Of a DNA stretch of 64,000 nucleotides, positions 18,012-27,094 are shown piece after piece; the first letter of the stretch is position 1; each line of letters opens with the position of its first letter. A program made the translations under genes and the position numbers. The notes under the pieces are model-generated. The model searched no databases. It was given only the letters and a program-made list of their open reading frames with translations, and was not told the origin of the DNA. The DNA is from DASVRA01 sp036388855 (GTDB lineage Bacteria; Pseudomonadota; Alphaproteobacteria; Caulobacterales; Caulobacteraceae), in assembly GCA_036388855.1 (NCBI GenBank), contig DASVRA010000017.1, positions 1-64,000 of the forward strand. Reading direction: 5' to 3'.

Positions 18012-20139
18012 GCGCCATGCCGCCCGACGGCGGCAGCTGCGAGGCCTGGGCGGTGGTATAGGTCACCACCCGCGGCACGTACGAGCCCCGCCGGATGTCG
18101 CTGGACAGGGTCAGCGGCGCGCGCCCGCCGTTCAGTCGGGCCCGATAAACCTGAGTGTTTTCCATGACTCGCATGACATAGTTGCGAGTTTCGCTGAACG
18201 GGATGCATTCAATGAAGTTAAGCGGATCGCCCGCCGAGCCCCTGGGATCGCCGCAGATCGCCACCCACTGGGGCGGACGGGCCGGCCCGGCGTTGTAGCC
18301 CGCCGCCGCCATCACATAGGAGCCGCTGAAGTTCTCCACCTGCCGGCCCAAGTAGGCCGAGCCCAAGCGGATGTTGTAGTCTGCGTCGCTAAGCATACCC
18401 GCCGAGAACGACACGCCCATCTTGCGCGCGGTGTCGCCCGCCGTGCCCGGCAGGAGCTGCATCATGCCCAACGCGCCGGCGCCCGAGCGGGCGCGGGGGT
18501 CGAAGCTCGACTCCTGGCGGATGATCGCGTGAACAAAGGCGGGCTCGGGCCCGCTGAAGTTGCGCTGGGCGGCCGAAGCGCTCACGGGATAGCCCCGCTC
18601 GGGCAGGATCACGCCCTTCGAAGCGGCGGCGCGCACCACCATCATCGAAGTCAGCTGCTCTCCCTGGGAGCGGGCAAGATCGACCAGCTGGACGAAATGC
18701 GCCGGGTTCGTAAGGTCGTCGTCCATGGCCAAGACGAAGCTCTTGAACAGGTCGGTCTCGCCCGAGCGGGCCAGGAGCCGCGCCGCCCGCACCGGCTCCA
18801 GCGCCTCGAACCGGGCGCGGTCGGCGGCGGTGACCACCGGATCGGAGCCCAGCACCAGCTCGCGCACGCCGGCCTTCTCCGCAGCCAACTGGCCGTAGAA
18901 GGTGGTCGGGAAGCGGGCGCCCTGCTGGTAGTGGAGCTGAGCCTGCACCGTGTCGTTCGCGGCCTCCGCCGCGCGGCCGCGCCAATACCAGGCCCGCGCC
19001 TGGGTGATCGGCGAGGTCCCGACCTGGGCGATGCGGGCGAAGTGGCGGTCGGCGACCTGCGGCTGGCGCAGCTTCGAGAGCGCCATCCAGCCGGCGTAGA
19101 ACTCCGCCTCCGTCAGGTCGGAGCCTTCAGGCAGCCCGGCGTTGGCGGCGATGTGGTAGGCGGCCTGCCAGTCGCCGTTCTTCAGCGCCGCGTTGATCAA
19201 GAGGCGCCGCTCGCGCCAGATCTCCGAGGCCTCTTCCTCGTTGACCGTGTTGGTGCCGAGCCGCCGCGCCTCGTTCAGGGCCATGACGTCGAGGTTGTGG
19301 TCGAGCAGGAACTTGGCCCGCTCGAATGCAACGCCCGGGTGCGCCTGCATCCGCGGCGACAGCGAACTGTAGAGCCCGTTCGCGGCCGAGGAGCCGGAAC
19401 GGTAGCTCATCCGCACCCGCGCCGCCGACGCCTCCTCGCCGCTCAGCAGGTTCACCACCGCCTGGGTCGCCGGCCCCTGCGGCCCGTAGAGCAGCATGTC
19501 GGCCCGCTTGGCGTGGTCTTCCTGGGTGAGGAAGCCGCCGTAGCGCGCCAGCATCCGGTTTTGAACGTCGGCCTCGAACACCTTCTCGCGCCAGAACCGC
19601 CGGATCAGCGCCTGCGCCTCCGCCTGCCGCCCCAGCTGCTGATAAGCTCTCGCCAGCGCCAGCGCGCCCTCGGCTGTGCGCGGCTCCTTGCCGCCGAACC
19701 AGGCGACCACCTGCGCCGGGCTCAGCGCCGCCGTCTCCAGCGCCCGCTCCCCGGCCGCGATCCGGCGGTTCTCGCGCGGCCAGCCGGCGAGCTCGGTGCG
19801 CGCCTGGTTGGCGTCGGAGAACGACAGCCGCGCGCCCGGCTGGTCCGCGATGGCCCACAGCACCAGCTTGCGCGCGATCGGATCGCTTTGGCTGGAGGCG
19901 ACCGCGCGCGCCTGCTCGACATTCCCGGAGCGTGCGGCGCGCAGCCCATCGGACAGGCTGCCGCCGGAGTAGGCGCCGTAGGTGGAATAGCCCTGCGGCT
20001 GATAGCTCTGCGGCCCCGGGATGGTCTGCTCGTTCGCGCGGCCGCCAGGCGCCATCTCGAAGCCCGAGTTCTGGGCCGAGGCGGCGACCGACAGCAGACA
20101 GCTGCCAAGGATCAAGGCCTGCAGGCCAACTCGTTTCAA
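17998..20139 (-). CDS. soluble lytic murein transglycosylase (Slt type)
   Basis: Cleaves peptidoglycan glycan strands in the periplasm, forming 1,6-anhydro ends. A signal peptide is followed by a long alpha-helical superhelix and a C-terminal lysozyme-like domain with catalytic Glu in IIRQESSFD, then GALGMMQLLPGTA and AAGYNAGPAR. I chose the TTG at 20139 (713 residues) because GGGGAG lies 8 bases upstream and it gives a compact signal peptide; an ATG at 20169 would add ten residues. The three sites together make the assignment firm. Confidence 0.92.
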   Translation of the reverse strand: MKRVGLQALILGSCLLSVAASAQNSGFEMAPGGRANEQTIPGPQSYQPQGYSTYGAYSGGSLSDGLRAARSGNVEQARAVASSQSDPIARKLVLWAIADQPGARLSFSDANQARTELAGWPRENRRIAAGERALETAALSPAQVVAWFGGKEPRTAEGALALARAYQQLGRQAEAQALIRRFWREKVFEADVQNRMLARYGGFLTQEDHAKRADMLLYGPQGPATQAVVNLLSGEEASAARVRMSYRSGSSAANGLYSSLSPRMQAHPGVAFERAKFLLDHNLDVMALNEARRLGTNTVNEEEASEIWRERRLLINAALKNGDWQAAYHIAANAGLPEGSDLTEAEFYAGWMALSKLRQPQVADRHFARIAQVGTSPITQARAWYWRGRAAEAANDTVQAQLHYQQGARFPTTFYGQLAAEKAGVRELVLGSDPVVTAADRARFEALEPVRAARLLARSGETDLFKSFVLAMDDDLTNPAHFVQLVDLARSQGEQLTSMMVVRAAASKGVILPERGYPVSASAAQRNFSGPEPAFVHAIIRQESSFDPRARSGAGALGMMQLLPGTAGDTARKMGVSFSAGMLSDADYNIRLGSAYLGRQVENFSGSYVMAAAGYNAGPARPPQWVAICGDPRGSAGDPLNFIECIPFSETRNYVMRVMENTQVYRARLNGGRAPLTLSSDIRRGSYVPRVVTYTTAQASQLPPSGGMAPIPD

Positions 20140-20263
20140 CGGCTGAACTCCCCGACGCCAGAAATACATCCCGCGGCGCGCGTTGCGGCGCGGCCCCTGC
20201 GCACCATAATGTCGTCCGGACCGGCGGCTTCAACCTGCGCCGTTCCCAAATCACGGCAAGTTC

Positions 20264-21148
20264 ATGAGCAAACCCCGCTTTTCCGGCTGCATGCCCGCCC
20301 TGGTGACTCCTTTCCGGGGCGGCGAGGTGGACGAGGGCGCGTTCGCCCGGCTGGTCGAGCGCCAGATCGACGGCGGCGTCCACGGCCTCGTCCCCGCCGG
20401 CACCACCGGCGAGAGCGCCACCCTCACCGATTCAGAGCACCGCCGGATCGTCGAGATCGCCGTCGAAACCGCCGCCGGCCGCGTCCCGGTGATCGCCGGC
20501 GCCGGCTCCAGCGCCACCGCTCGCTCGATCGAGCTGGGCAAGTCGGCCAAGGCCGCCGGCGCCGACGCCCTGCTGGTCGCCGCGCCCCCCTACAACAAGC
20601 CGAGCCAGGAGGGCCTCTACCGCCACTTCGCCGCCATCGCGGAAACGGTGAACTTGCCAGTGATCCTCTACAACGTCCCCTCCCGCACCGGCGTCGACAT
20701 CGCCAGCGCCACCGTCGCGCGGCTGGCCGAACTCCCCAACATCGCCGGGATCAAGGACGCCACCGGCGAACTCTCCCGCCTCAGCATCATGCGCCGCGAC
20801 TGCCCCGCCGACTTCGTGCTGCTCTCCGGCGACGACCCCAGCGCCGTCGGCTACATCGCCCAGGGCGGCCACGGGGTGATCTCGGTCACCTCCAACGTCG
20901 CGCCCAAGCAGACCGCCAAGCTGATCGACGCCTGCCTCGACGGCGACTTTGCCGCCGCCGCCAAGCAGCAGGCCAAGCTGATCCGTCTGCACCAGGCCAT
21001 GTTCCTCGACGCCTCGCCCGCCCCCGCGAAATTCGCGCTGGCGCAGCTCGACCTGTGCGACCAGGAGGTGCGCTTACCGCTCGCCCCCTGCGCCGAGGCC
21101 GTGCGCCCCGCCATCCTTCAAGCCATGCGCGAAGCCGGTGTGCTCTGA
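20264..21148 (+). CDS. dapA: 4-hydroxy-tetrahydrodipicolinate synthase DapA
   Basis: Condenses pyruvate with aspartate semialdehyde, the first committed step to lysine and diaminopimelate. 294 residues, full length. GTTGES is at 46-51, Tyr136 lies in LYNVPSRTG, and the Schiff-base Lys164 in GIKDATG. Its stop shares one base with the smpB start (TGATG), so the two are co-translated; dapA-smpB linkage is common in alphaproteobacteria. Confidence 0.97.
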   Translation: MSKPRFSGCMPALVTPFRGGEVDEGAFARLVERQIDGGVHGLVPAGTTGESATLTDSEHRRIVEIAVETAAGRVPVIAGAGSSATARSIELGKSAKAAGADALLVAAPPYNKPSQEGLYRHFAAIAETVNLPVILYNVPSRTGVDIASATVARLAELPNIAGIKDATGELSRLSIMRRDCPADFVLLSGDDPSAVGYIAQGGHGVISVTSNVAPKQTAKLIDACLDGDFAAAAKQQAKLIRLHQAMFLDASPAPAKFALAQLDLCDQEVRLPLAPCAEAVRPAILQAMREAGVL

Positions 21149-21606
21149 TGGCCGTGGTCAAGTTGATCGCCGAGAACCGCCGCGCCCGTTTCGATTACTT
21201 TCTCGATGACACGGTGGAGGCGGGCATTGCACTCACCGGCACCGAGGTGAAGTCGCTCCGCAACGGCCGCGCCAACATCGCCGAGTCCTACGCCGCCGTG
21301 GAGGGCCGCGAGATCGTGCTGGTCAACGCCGACATCCCCCCCTACGCCAACGCCAACCGCTTCAACCACGAGCCTCGCCGCCCCCGCAAACTGCTCCTCC
21401 ACCGCAAGCAGATCGACCGCCTGATCGGGGGGGTCGAACGCGAGGGCCGCACGCTGATCCCGCTGCGCCTCTACTTCAACGAAAAGGGCCGGGCGAAGCT
21501 CGAGGTCGCACTCGCCAAGGGCAAAAAGGCGCACGACAAGCGCGAAGCCGTCGCCGAACGGGACTGGAAACGCGAACAGGGCCGCCTGATGCGCGACCGC
21601 GGCTGA
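21148..21606 (+). CDS. smpB: SsrA-binding protein SmpB
   Basis: 152-residue OB-fold protein that delivers tmRNA to stalled ribosomes for trans-translation. Signature features: the ENRRARFDYF start, GIALTGTEVKSLR, and the basic C-terminal tail KGKKAHDKRE..RDWKRE. The start overlaps the dapA stop by one base. In Caulobacter trans-translation is tied to cell-cycle timing. No tmRNA gene is visible in this window. Confidence 0.96.
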   Translation: MAVVKLIAENRRARFDYFLDDTVEAGIALTGTEVKSLRNGRANIAESYAAVEGREIVLVNADIPPYANANRFNHEPRRPRKLLLHRKQIDRLIGGVEREGRTLIPLRLYFNEKGRAKLEVALAKGKKAHDKREAVAERDWKREQGRLMRDRG

Positions 21607-21608
21607 GC

Positions 21609-21881
21609 CTACTGCGACTCGGTCTCCTGGTTCGGCGCGTGTTCGGTGTTGGCCGTGGCCAATTCGCGCGGTCCCTTGCCGTCCTGGGTGCCTTGCGCCG
21701 TGCCCCCGGCCATCCCGCCCGTGGTCATCTCGTCGCCGCCCGCCGCGAGGTCGGAGGCGTTCACCTTGTTCGGCGGATCGGTCACCTGCTTGTTGTTGCA
21801 GCCCGCCAAGCCGGCGCCGGCGATGCCCAGCGCGGCCATGGTGACGAGGGCGAGCGGCGTTCCGGTGCGGGGTGCGGGCAT
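21609..21881 (-). CDS. small putative lipoprotein
   Basis: 90 residues with a signal peptide ending in the lipobox LAGC (Cys near residue 28), then a hydrophilic Gly/Thr/Asn-rich chain with no predicted fold. AGGAG lies 7 bases before the ATG at 21881. It converges on smpB with a 2-base gap. Function unknown; probably an outer-membrane-anchored or periplasmic small lipoprotein. Confidence 0.65.
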   Translation of the reverse strand: MPAPRTGTPLALVTMAALGIAGAGLAGCNNKQVTDPPNKVNASDLAAGGDEMTTGGMAGGTAQGTQDGKGPRELATANTEHAPNQETESQ

Positions 21882-21946
21882 GGAGAGCTCCTGTGGCTGT
21901 CGCGGTGAACAACACCCGCTACGGCGGGCCGTTCCACGGCAGGCCC

Positions 21947-22600
21947 TCAGCCGTCCAGGAACGCGCGGATGCGCGTGAACACCGCCGTGAACATCTCCGG
22001 CGTCAGCCGCCCCGTGTTCGTGTTCAGCCGCGAGCAGTGGTAGCTGTTGAACAGCCGATAGCCGCCGATCTCCGCCTCCACCCCATGCCCGGGCGGCGCC
22101 GCGTTAGCCCTCGACCCCAGCGCCTTCAGCACGTTGCGCCGCGACACGTCCCCCAGCGTCAGGATCGCCCGCAGCCGGGGCAGGGCGGCTATGCGGCCTT
22201 CCAGGAACCGGCGGCAGGTCGCCTCCTCCACCGGCAACGGCTTGTTCCCCGGCGGCGCGCACCGCACTGCGTTGGAGATCATGCAGTCGACCAGCTCCAG
22301 CCCGTCGTCCGGCCGCGCCTCATAGGTCCCGCGCGCGAAGCCGGTCGCCAGCAGCGTCTCGTAGAGGATCCATCCCGCCCCGTCGCCGGTGAACGGCCGC
22401 CCCGTCCGGTTCGCTCCCGACCGTCCCGGCGCCAACCCGACGATCAGAAGCCGCGCGTCCGCGTCTCCGAACGAAGGAACCGCGCCGTTGAACCAGCTCG
22501 GCTCACGCGCCCAGTTCTCCCCACGGTAAGCCACTAGCCGGGGGCAGAGCGGGCAGTTTCGCGGCGCCTCGGGCGCGGCCACCCCGGCGGAGAGGTTCAA
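21947..22600 (-). CDS. uracil-DNA glycosylase, family 5 (UDGb)
   Basis: Removes uracil (and in this family other deaminated bases) from DNA. 217 residues. An N-terminal Cys cluster (CPLCPRL) and further Cys residues fit an iron-sulfur cluster. Motif GLAPGRSGANRTGRPFTGDG is the family 5 form rather than the GEAPG..E form of family 4, and the family 5 active site lacks the usual catalytic Asp. The start is a TTG at 22600 overlapping the stop of the upstream NYN-domain gene (TTGA), so the pair is coupled. Confidence 0.88.
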   Translation of the reverse strand: MNLSAGVAAPEAPRNCPLCPRLVAYRGENWAREPSWFNGAVPSFGDADARLLIVGLAPGRSGANRTGRPFTGDGAGWILYETLLATGFARGTYEARPDDGLELVDCMISNAVRCAPPGNKPLPVEEATCRRFLEGRIAALPRLRAILTLGDVSRRNVLKALGSRANAAPPGHGVEAEIGGYRLFNSYHCSRLNTNTGRLTPEMFTAVFTRIRAFLDG

Positions 22601-23187
22601 ACCTCCTCCGTCTCGGCCTCCGCCTCGCCCTGGATGAAGCGGGGCAGGGGGTTCTGGCGCGGTCGGCCGATGATCGGGGCTAGGTCCTCCAACTCGATGA
22701 AGGCGTCGGCTTGGCGGCGCAGGTCGTCCGACACCATCGGCGGCTGGCTGCGCAGGGTGGAGATCACCGTCACCCGCACCCCCATCCGCTGCACCGCCTC
22801 CACCAGCCGGCGGAAATCGCCGTCGCCGGAGAACAGCACCACGTGGTCGAGCCGCGGCGCCAGCTGCAGCATGTCCACCGCGATCTCGATGTCCATGTTG
22901 CCCTTCATCCGCACCACGCCGGTGGCCTCGTCGGCGTAGCGCTTGACCGACTTGGTCACCAGGCTGAAGCCATTGTAGGTCAGCCAGTCGACCAGCGGCC
23001 GCAGCGGCGAATACTCCTCGTGCTCCAAGAGCGCGGTGTAATAGTGCGCCCGGATCAGGATCGACTTGCGCCGGAACTCGTCGAGCAGCTTCTTGTAGTC
23101 GATGTCGAAGCCGAGCGACTTGGTCGACTTGTGCAGGTTGGCGCCGTCGATGAACAGGGCCATCCGGTCGGTGGGGTAGAAGGTCAT
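22597..23187 (-). CDS. NYN (PIN-like) domain protein, LabA/DUF88 family
   Basis: 196 residues from the ATG at 23187, preceded by AAGGAT. The acidic residues of the metal-dependent nuclease fold are visible: FIDGANLH, MDIEIAVDML and FSGDGDF. Proteins of this family are predicted or shown ribonucleases/RNA-processing factors. It is divergent from folK (26-base gap) and coupled to the uracil-DNA glycosylase gene downstream. Close relatives are common next to folK and rpoZ in Caulobacterales as far as I recall. Confidence 0.85.
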   Translation of the reverse strand: MTFYPTDRMALFIDGANLHKSTKSLGFDIDYKKLLDEFRRKSILIRAHYYTALLEHEEYSPLRPLVDWLTYNGFSLVTKSVKRYADEATGVVRMKGNMDIEIAVDMLQLAPRLDHVVLFSGDGDFRRLVEAVQRMGVRVTVISTLRSQPPMVSDDLRRQADAFIELEDLAPIIGRPRQNPLPRFIQGEAEAETEEV

Positions 23188-23212
23188 CGGCAATCCTTGA
23201 AAGTCTGACTCA

Positions 23213-23734
23213 ATGAATTTGGACGAGGCGGTGGTGGTCGCCCTCGGGAGCAATCAGCCGTTCGGCGCGCTCCAGCCCCGCGAGGTGCTGGAAGCCGCGC
23301 TCGCCCGTTTTCCAGCCTTCGGCATGGAGGTTGTCAAGCGGTCGTCGTGGTGGCGCTCCGCCGCCTGGCCGGATGCGAGGGAGCCCGAGTTCCTCAATGG
23401 TGTTGCTCTGGTTGACACCACCATCGGCGCTCGTGACGTCATGGCCGCCCTCCTCTTGATCGAAGCCGAGTTCGGCCGCCGCCGGGGCGAGCCGAACGCG
23501 CCACGGACCTTGGACTTGGACCTGATTGCCCATGGTCGAACGGTCCTGCACGAACCAGGGCTGGAGCTGCCCCACTCTCGCTCCGCCGACCGCTACTTCG
23601 TCATGGCGCCTTTGACTGAAATCGCGCCGGGGTGGAGGCATCCGCTAACCGGCGACAGGGCTGACACTCTGAAGGATGCAGCAGCAGTAGGCCGCGACGC
23701 CTTTCCCAACCCCGAGAGGGAACGGTCGGCCTGA
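23213..23734 (+). CDS. folK: HPPK, 6-hydroxymethyl-dihydropterin pyrophosphokinase FolK
   Basis: Transfers pyrophosphate from ATP to 6-hydroxymethyl-7,8-dihydropterin in folate synthesis. 173 residues. Signature blocks: VALGSNQPFG, the pterin-binding EPEFLNGV segment and the HPPK motif RTLDLDLI with its metal-binding Asp pair. It lies upstream of rpoZ, divergent from the NYN gene; the intervening 25 bases must hold both start regions. Confidence 0.95.
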   Translation: MNLDEAVVVALGSNQPFGALQPREVLEAALARFPAFGMEVVKRSSWWRSAAWPDAREPEFLNGVALVDTTIGARDVMAALLLIEAEFGRRRGEPNAPRTLDLDLIAHGRTVLHEPGLELPHSRSADRYFVMAPLTEIAPGWRHPLTGDRADTLKDAAAVGRDAFPNPERERSA

Positions 23735-23821
23735 GCGGAAAGGAACGCGGGCCTTCTCCCGCATTGCAACATCCCCCCCTTCCGCCTATCTTGCCCATCT
23801 CGTTCCCCGCCCGAGGATTCC

Positions 23822-24181
23822 ATGGCTCGCGTCACCGTCGAGGACTGCGTCGAGAAGGTCCCCAACCGCTTTGGCCTGGTGCTGCTGGCCTCGCATCGCG
23901 CGCGCGCCATTTCCGCCGGCGGCGAGCTGACCATCGACCGCGACAACGACAAGAACCCAGTCGTGGCCTTGCGCGAAGTCGCCGAGAGCAAGGTCAAGCC
24001 GGACGAGCTGCGCGAGGGCCTGATCGTCAGCCTGCAGGCGATCGACGAGCGCTCCGAGGCTGAGGAAGAGGCCGAAACGCTGGCGCTGCTGGCCGAGCCC
24101 CAGCACATGCGCATGAGCGAGCAGGACCTGACCCGCACGCTGCAGAGCGACCGCGAGGGCGGCCAGGAGGAGCGCTACTGA
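23822..24181 (+). CDS. rpoZ: RNA polymerase omega subunit RpoZ
   Basis: 119-residue omega subunit. The N-terminal core is typical: MARVTVEDC, VPNRFGLVLLASHRAR, and the NPVVALREVA segment. The C-terminal third is acidic and variable. It aids RNA polymerase assembly and in proteobacteria contributes to ppGpp binding, fitting its place directly before the ppGpp synthetase/hydrolase gene. Just before its stop is the strong ribosome-binding sequence AGGAGGAG (24165-24172), which probably serves the next gene. Confidence 0.96.
   Translation: MARVTVEDCVEKVPNRFGLVLLASHRARAISAGGELTIDRDNDKNPVVALREVAESKVKPDELREGLIVSLQAIDERSEAEEEAETLALLAEPQHMRMSEQDLTRTLQSDREGGQEERY
24165..24172 (+). promoter_or_regulatory. 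strong Shine-Dalgarno inside rpoZ, likely for spoT
   Basis: AGGAGGAG is near-perfectly complementary to the 16S rRNA 3' end and lies 5 bases before a CTG (24178) that overlaps the rpoZ stop codon as CTGA. No ATG or GTG exists in the spoT frame near here, which points to a non-canonical start. Confidence 0.5.
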
Positions 24182-26472
24182 GCCCCCCGGGCGCCCAGCC
24201 GCTCTCCATCGAAGCGGACCCGGCTTCCGCTCCCATCGACCTTGCCCCGCCGCTCCCGTCGGCCCCCAAGCGCGCCCGCGACGCCGCCCCCGCGCGCCCG
24301 GCCAAATACCTGCGCCAGTTCGAGTTGATCGACCGGGTCAAGAGCTACGACCCCACCGCCGACGAGGCGCTGCTCGACCGCGCCTACGTCTACGCCATGC
24401 GCATGCACGGCAAGCAGAAGCGCGCGTCGGGCGACCCCTATTTCGCCCATCCGATCGAGGTGGCCGGCATCCTCACCGACTACCGCCTCGACTCCGCCAC
24501 CATCGCCACCGCCCTGCTGCACGACGTGGTCGAGGACACCCTGGCCACCCCCGAACAGATCGCCGAACGCTTCGGCCCCGAGGTGGCCAAGTTGGTCGAG
24601 GGCGTGACCAAGCTCTCCCAGCTCGAGCTCCAGTCCGAGCACACCAAGCAGGCCGAGAACCTGCGCAAGTTCATCCTGGCCATCTCCCGCGACGTCCGCG
24701 TGCTGATGGTCAAGCTCGCCGACCGCCTGCACAACATGCGCACGCTGCACTTCATCAGGCAGCCGGCCAAGCGCGAGCGCATCGCCCGCGAGACCCTCGA
24801 CATCTACGCCCCGCTGGCCCGCTCGATCGGCTGCCACCGCATCTGCGCCGAGCTCGAGGAGCTGGCCTTCGAGCACCTGAACCCCGGCGCCCGCAACGCC
24901 ATCATCAAGCGGCTGGAGGCCCTGCGCGGCGCCCAGGGCGCGGCCGTCGCCGTGGTCTCCGGGGAAATCTCCGCCAAGCTGGAGGCCGAAGGCATCCCCG
25001 CCCGCGTCTTCGGCCGCGAGAAGCACCCGTTCTCGATCTGGCGGAAGCTCCAGCGCAAGTCGATCAGCTTCTCCCAGCTGGCCGACATCTACGCCTTTCG
25101 CGTGATCGTCGACACCGAGGACGACTGCTACCGGGCGCTGGGCGTCATCCACCGCGCGTGGCCGATGATCCCCGAGCGGTTCAAGGACTACATCTCCACC
25201 CCCAAGCGCAACAACTACCGCTCGCTGCACACCACCATCGTCGGCCCGCGCGGCATGCGCATCGAGATCCAGATCCGCACCGAGGCCATGGACCGCATCG
25301 CCGACGAAGGCGTGGCCGCCCACTGGCGCTACAAGGGCGGCGACTACGGCTTCGACGTGAAGGCGCTGGAGGAGGCCGGCGGCCGCGACCCCTTGGTCAA
25401 CCTGCGCAGCCTCGTTCAGCTGCTCGAACACGGCGGCGACGTGGAGGACCTGGTCGAACACGCCCGCATGGAGATGTTCCTCGACCAGGTGTTCGTGTTC
25501 ACACCCAAGGGCGAGCTGATCACCCTGCCGTCCGGCGCCATGCCGCTGGACTTCGCCTACGCCGTCCACTCCAACGTCGGCGACACCACCATCGGCGCCA
25601 AGATCAACGGCGAACTGCGCCCCCTGCGCACCCCGCTCTCCAACGGCGACGTGGTCGAGGTCATCCGAGGCCCCAAGGCAGCCATTCCGCCTGACTGGAA
25701 GAGCCTCAGCATCACCGGCCGCGCCCGCTCGGCCATCCGCAAGCACATCCGCCACACCGAGAAGGAAGAGTTCGCGCGCCTGGGCAAGACCGCCGTCGAG
25801 CAGGCCTTCGAACGCGCCGGCCGCGCCCGCGCTGAGGTCTCACTGCGCCCCGCGATGGACCGCTTCGCCCTGCACACCGAAGACGAGCTCTACCAGGCCG
25901 TCGGCCGCGGCCGCGTCGCGCCGGTGGACGTGCTCGACGCCGTCTTCCCCGGCCTGAAGGAGACCGAACGCGCCGCCGCCAGCGAACGGCGCCGCATCGA
26001 AGGCGGCAAGGCCGCGCGCCTCTACGTGAGGGGAGGGGGCCTCACCCCCGGCGTCACCCTCCACTTCGCCGAATGCTGCAGCCCCGTCCCCGGCGACCGC
26101 ATCGTCGGCATCCTCGAGCCCGACCAGGGCCTGGCCGTCCACACCATCGACTGCCCCAAGCTGGCCGAATTCGAGGACCGTGAGGAGGTCTGGCGCGACC
26201 TCCACTGGACCCCCGAAGCCGAGCACAACACCGTCTCCCACGCCAAACTCTCGGCCACCATCCGCAACGCGCCGGGCGTACTGGGCCAGGTCACCACCAT
26301 CATCGGCGAAGCCGGCGCCAACATCGTCGGCCTGCGCATGCGCCACCGCCAGGCCGACTTCTACGTCGTCGACTTCGACGTCGACGTCATGGACGCCAAA
26401 CACCTCACCCACCTCTCCGCTGCCCTGCGCGCCTGCCCGGCGGTGGAGGATGTGGACCGGCCGAAAGGGTGA
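24178..26472 (+). CDS. spoT: bifunctional (p)ppGpp synthetase/hydrolase (Rsh/SpoT)
   Basis: The stringent-response enzyme. Domain order: HD hydrolase (HDVVEDT), synthetase (KRNNYRSLHTT and RIEIQIRT), TGS (VFVFTPKGELI...AYAVHS), a conserved Cys region (HFAECCSPVPGD) and a C-terminal ACT domain. The start is uncertain: the first ATG/GTG/TTG is a TTG at 24325, but family members begin with (M)RQYEL-like residues that here (LRQFEL) lie upstream of it. A CTG at 24310 or the CTG at 24178, which has an ideal ribosome-binding site, is more likely. With 24178 the product is 764 residues. Confidence 0.93.
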   Translation: MSPPGAQPLSIEADPASAPIDLAPPLPSAPKRARDAAPARPAKYLRQFELIDRVKSYDPTADEALLDRAYVYAMRMHGKQKRASGDPYFAHPIEVAGILTDYRLDSATIATALLHDVVEDTLATPEQIAERFGPEVAKLVEGVTKLSQLELQSEHTKQAENLRKFILAISRDVRVLMVKLADRLHNMRTLHFIRQPAKRERIARETLDIYAPLARSIGCHRICAELEELAFEHLNPGARNAIIKRLEALRGAQGAAVAVVSGEISAKLEAEGIPARVFGREKHPFSIWRKLQRKSISFSQLADIYAFRVIVDTEDDCYRALGVIHRAWPMIPERFKDYISTPKRNNYRSLHTTIVGPRGMRIEIQIRTEAMDRIADEGVAAHWRYKGGDYGFDVKALEEAGGRDPLVNLRSLVQLLEHGGDVEDLVEHARMEMFLDQVFVFTPKGELITLPSGAMPLDFAYAVHSNVGDTTIGAKINGELRPLRTPLSNGDVVEVIRGPKAAIPPDWKSLSITGRARSAIRKHIRHTEKEEFARLGKTAVEQAFERAGRARAEVSLRPAMDRFALHTEDELYQAVGRGRVAPVDVLDAVFPGLKETERAAASERRRIEGGKAARLYVRGGGLTPGVTLHFAECCSPVPGDRIVGILEPDQGLAVHTIDCPKLAEFEDREEVWRDLHWTPEAEHNTVSHAKLSATIRNAPGVLGQVTTIIGEAGANIVGLRMRHRQADFYVVDFDVDVMDAKHLTHLSAALRACPAVEDVDRPKG

Positions 26473-26509
26473 CGTTGTGCGGTGGAACCGCCGGGGCTAA
26501 GCGCGGCGC

Positions 26510-27094
26510 ATGAATACAGAACAGGTTCTGGACGAATTTCGCGCCGCCGGCGCCCTGCGCGAGGGGCATTTCGTGCTGTCCTCGGGCCTGCACAGCCCGG
26601 TGTTCCTGCAGAAGAACTTGGTGTTCATGCACGCCGACCGCACCGAGCGCCTGTGCCGCGCCCTGGCCGAAAGCATCCGCGCTCAGGCGCCCGACGTGGA
26701 GGCGGTGATCTCGCCCGCCGTGGGCGGCATCATCCCCGGCTATGAGACCGCCCGCCACCTCGGCGTCCCCTCCATGTATGTCGAGCGCGAGGGCGGCGAG
26801 TTCCGCCTGCGCCGCGGCTTCTCCGTCCGCCCCGGCGCGCGCGTGGCCATGGTCGAGGACATCGTCACCACCGGCCTGTCCTCGCGCGAGTGCATCGCCG
26901 CCATCCGCCAAGCCGGCGCCGAGGTCGCCTGCGCCGCCTGCATCGTCGACCGCTCCGGCGGCAAGGCCGACGTGGGCGTTCCGCTGGTGGCGCTCGCCAC
27001 GCTGGACATCCCCGCTTACCCGGCAAACCAGCTTCCGCCAGACTTGGCAGCCATTCCCGTGGAGGATCCGGGCAGTCGGAGGCTCAGCGGGTGA
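26510..27094 (+). CDS. pyrE: orotate phosphoribosyltransferase PyrE
   Basis: Joins orotate and PRPP to give orotidine 5'-phosphate in pyrimidine synthesis. 194 residues. The PRPP-binding motif VAMVEDIVTTGLSS and the catalytic-loop region YVEREGGEFRLRRGF are present. The stop overlaps the GTG of pdxJ (GTGA at 27091-27094). Confidence 0.95.
   Translation: MNTEQVLDEFRAAGALREGHFVLSSGLHSPVFLQKNLVFMHADRTERLCRALAESIRAQAPDVEAVISPAVGGIIPGYETARHLGVPSMYVEREGGEFRLRRGFSVRPGARVAMVEDIVTTGLSSRECIAAIRQAGAEVACAACIVDRSGGKADVGVPLVALATLDIPAYPANQLPPDLAAIPVEDPGSRRLSG

Noticed and set aside
18529..21606. 1025-codon plus-strand frame across the lytic transglycosylase, dapA and smpB
   Set aside because: Its first two thirds are the antisense of the lytic transglycosylase gene and the shifted frame of dapA, with Arg/Pro-rich composition; only the last 152 codons (smpB) are real.
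24175..25755. 526-codon antisense frame inside spoT
   Set aside because: Gly/Val/Asp/His-rich shadow translation caused by high GC at third positions; spoT on the other strand has all its domains.
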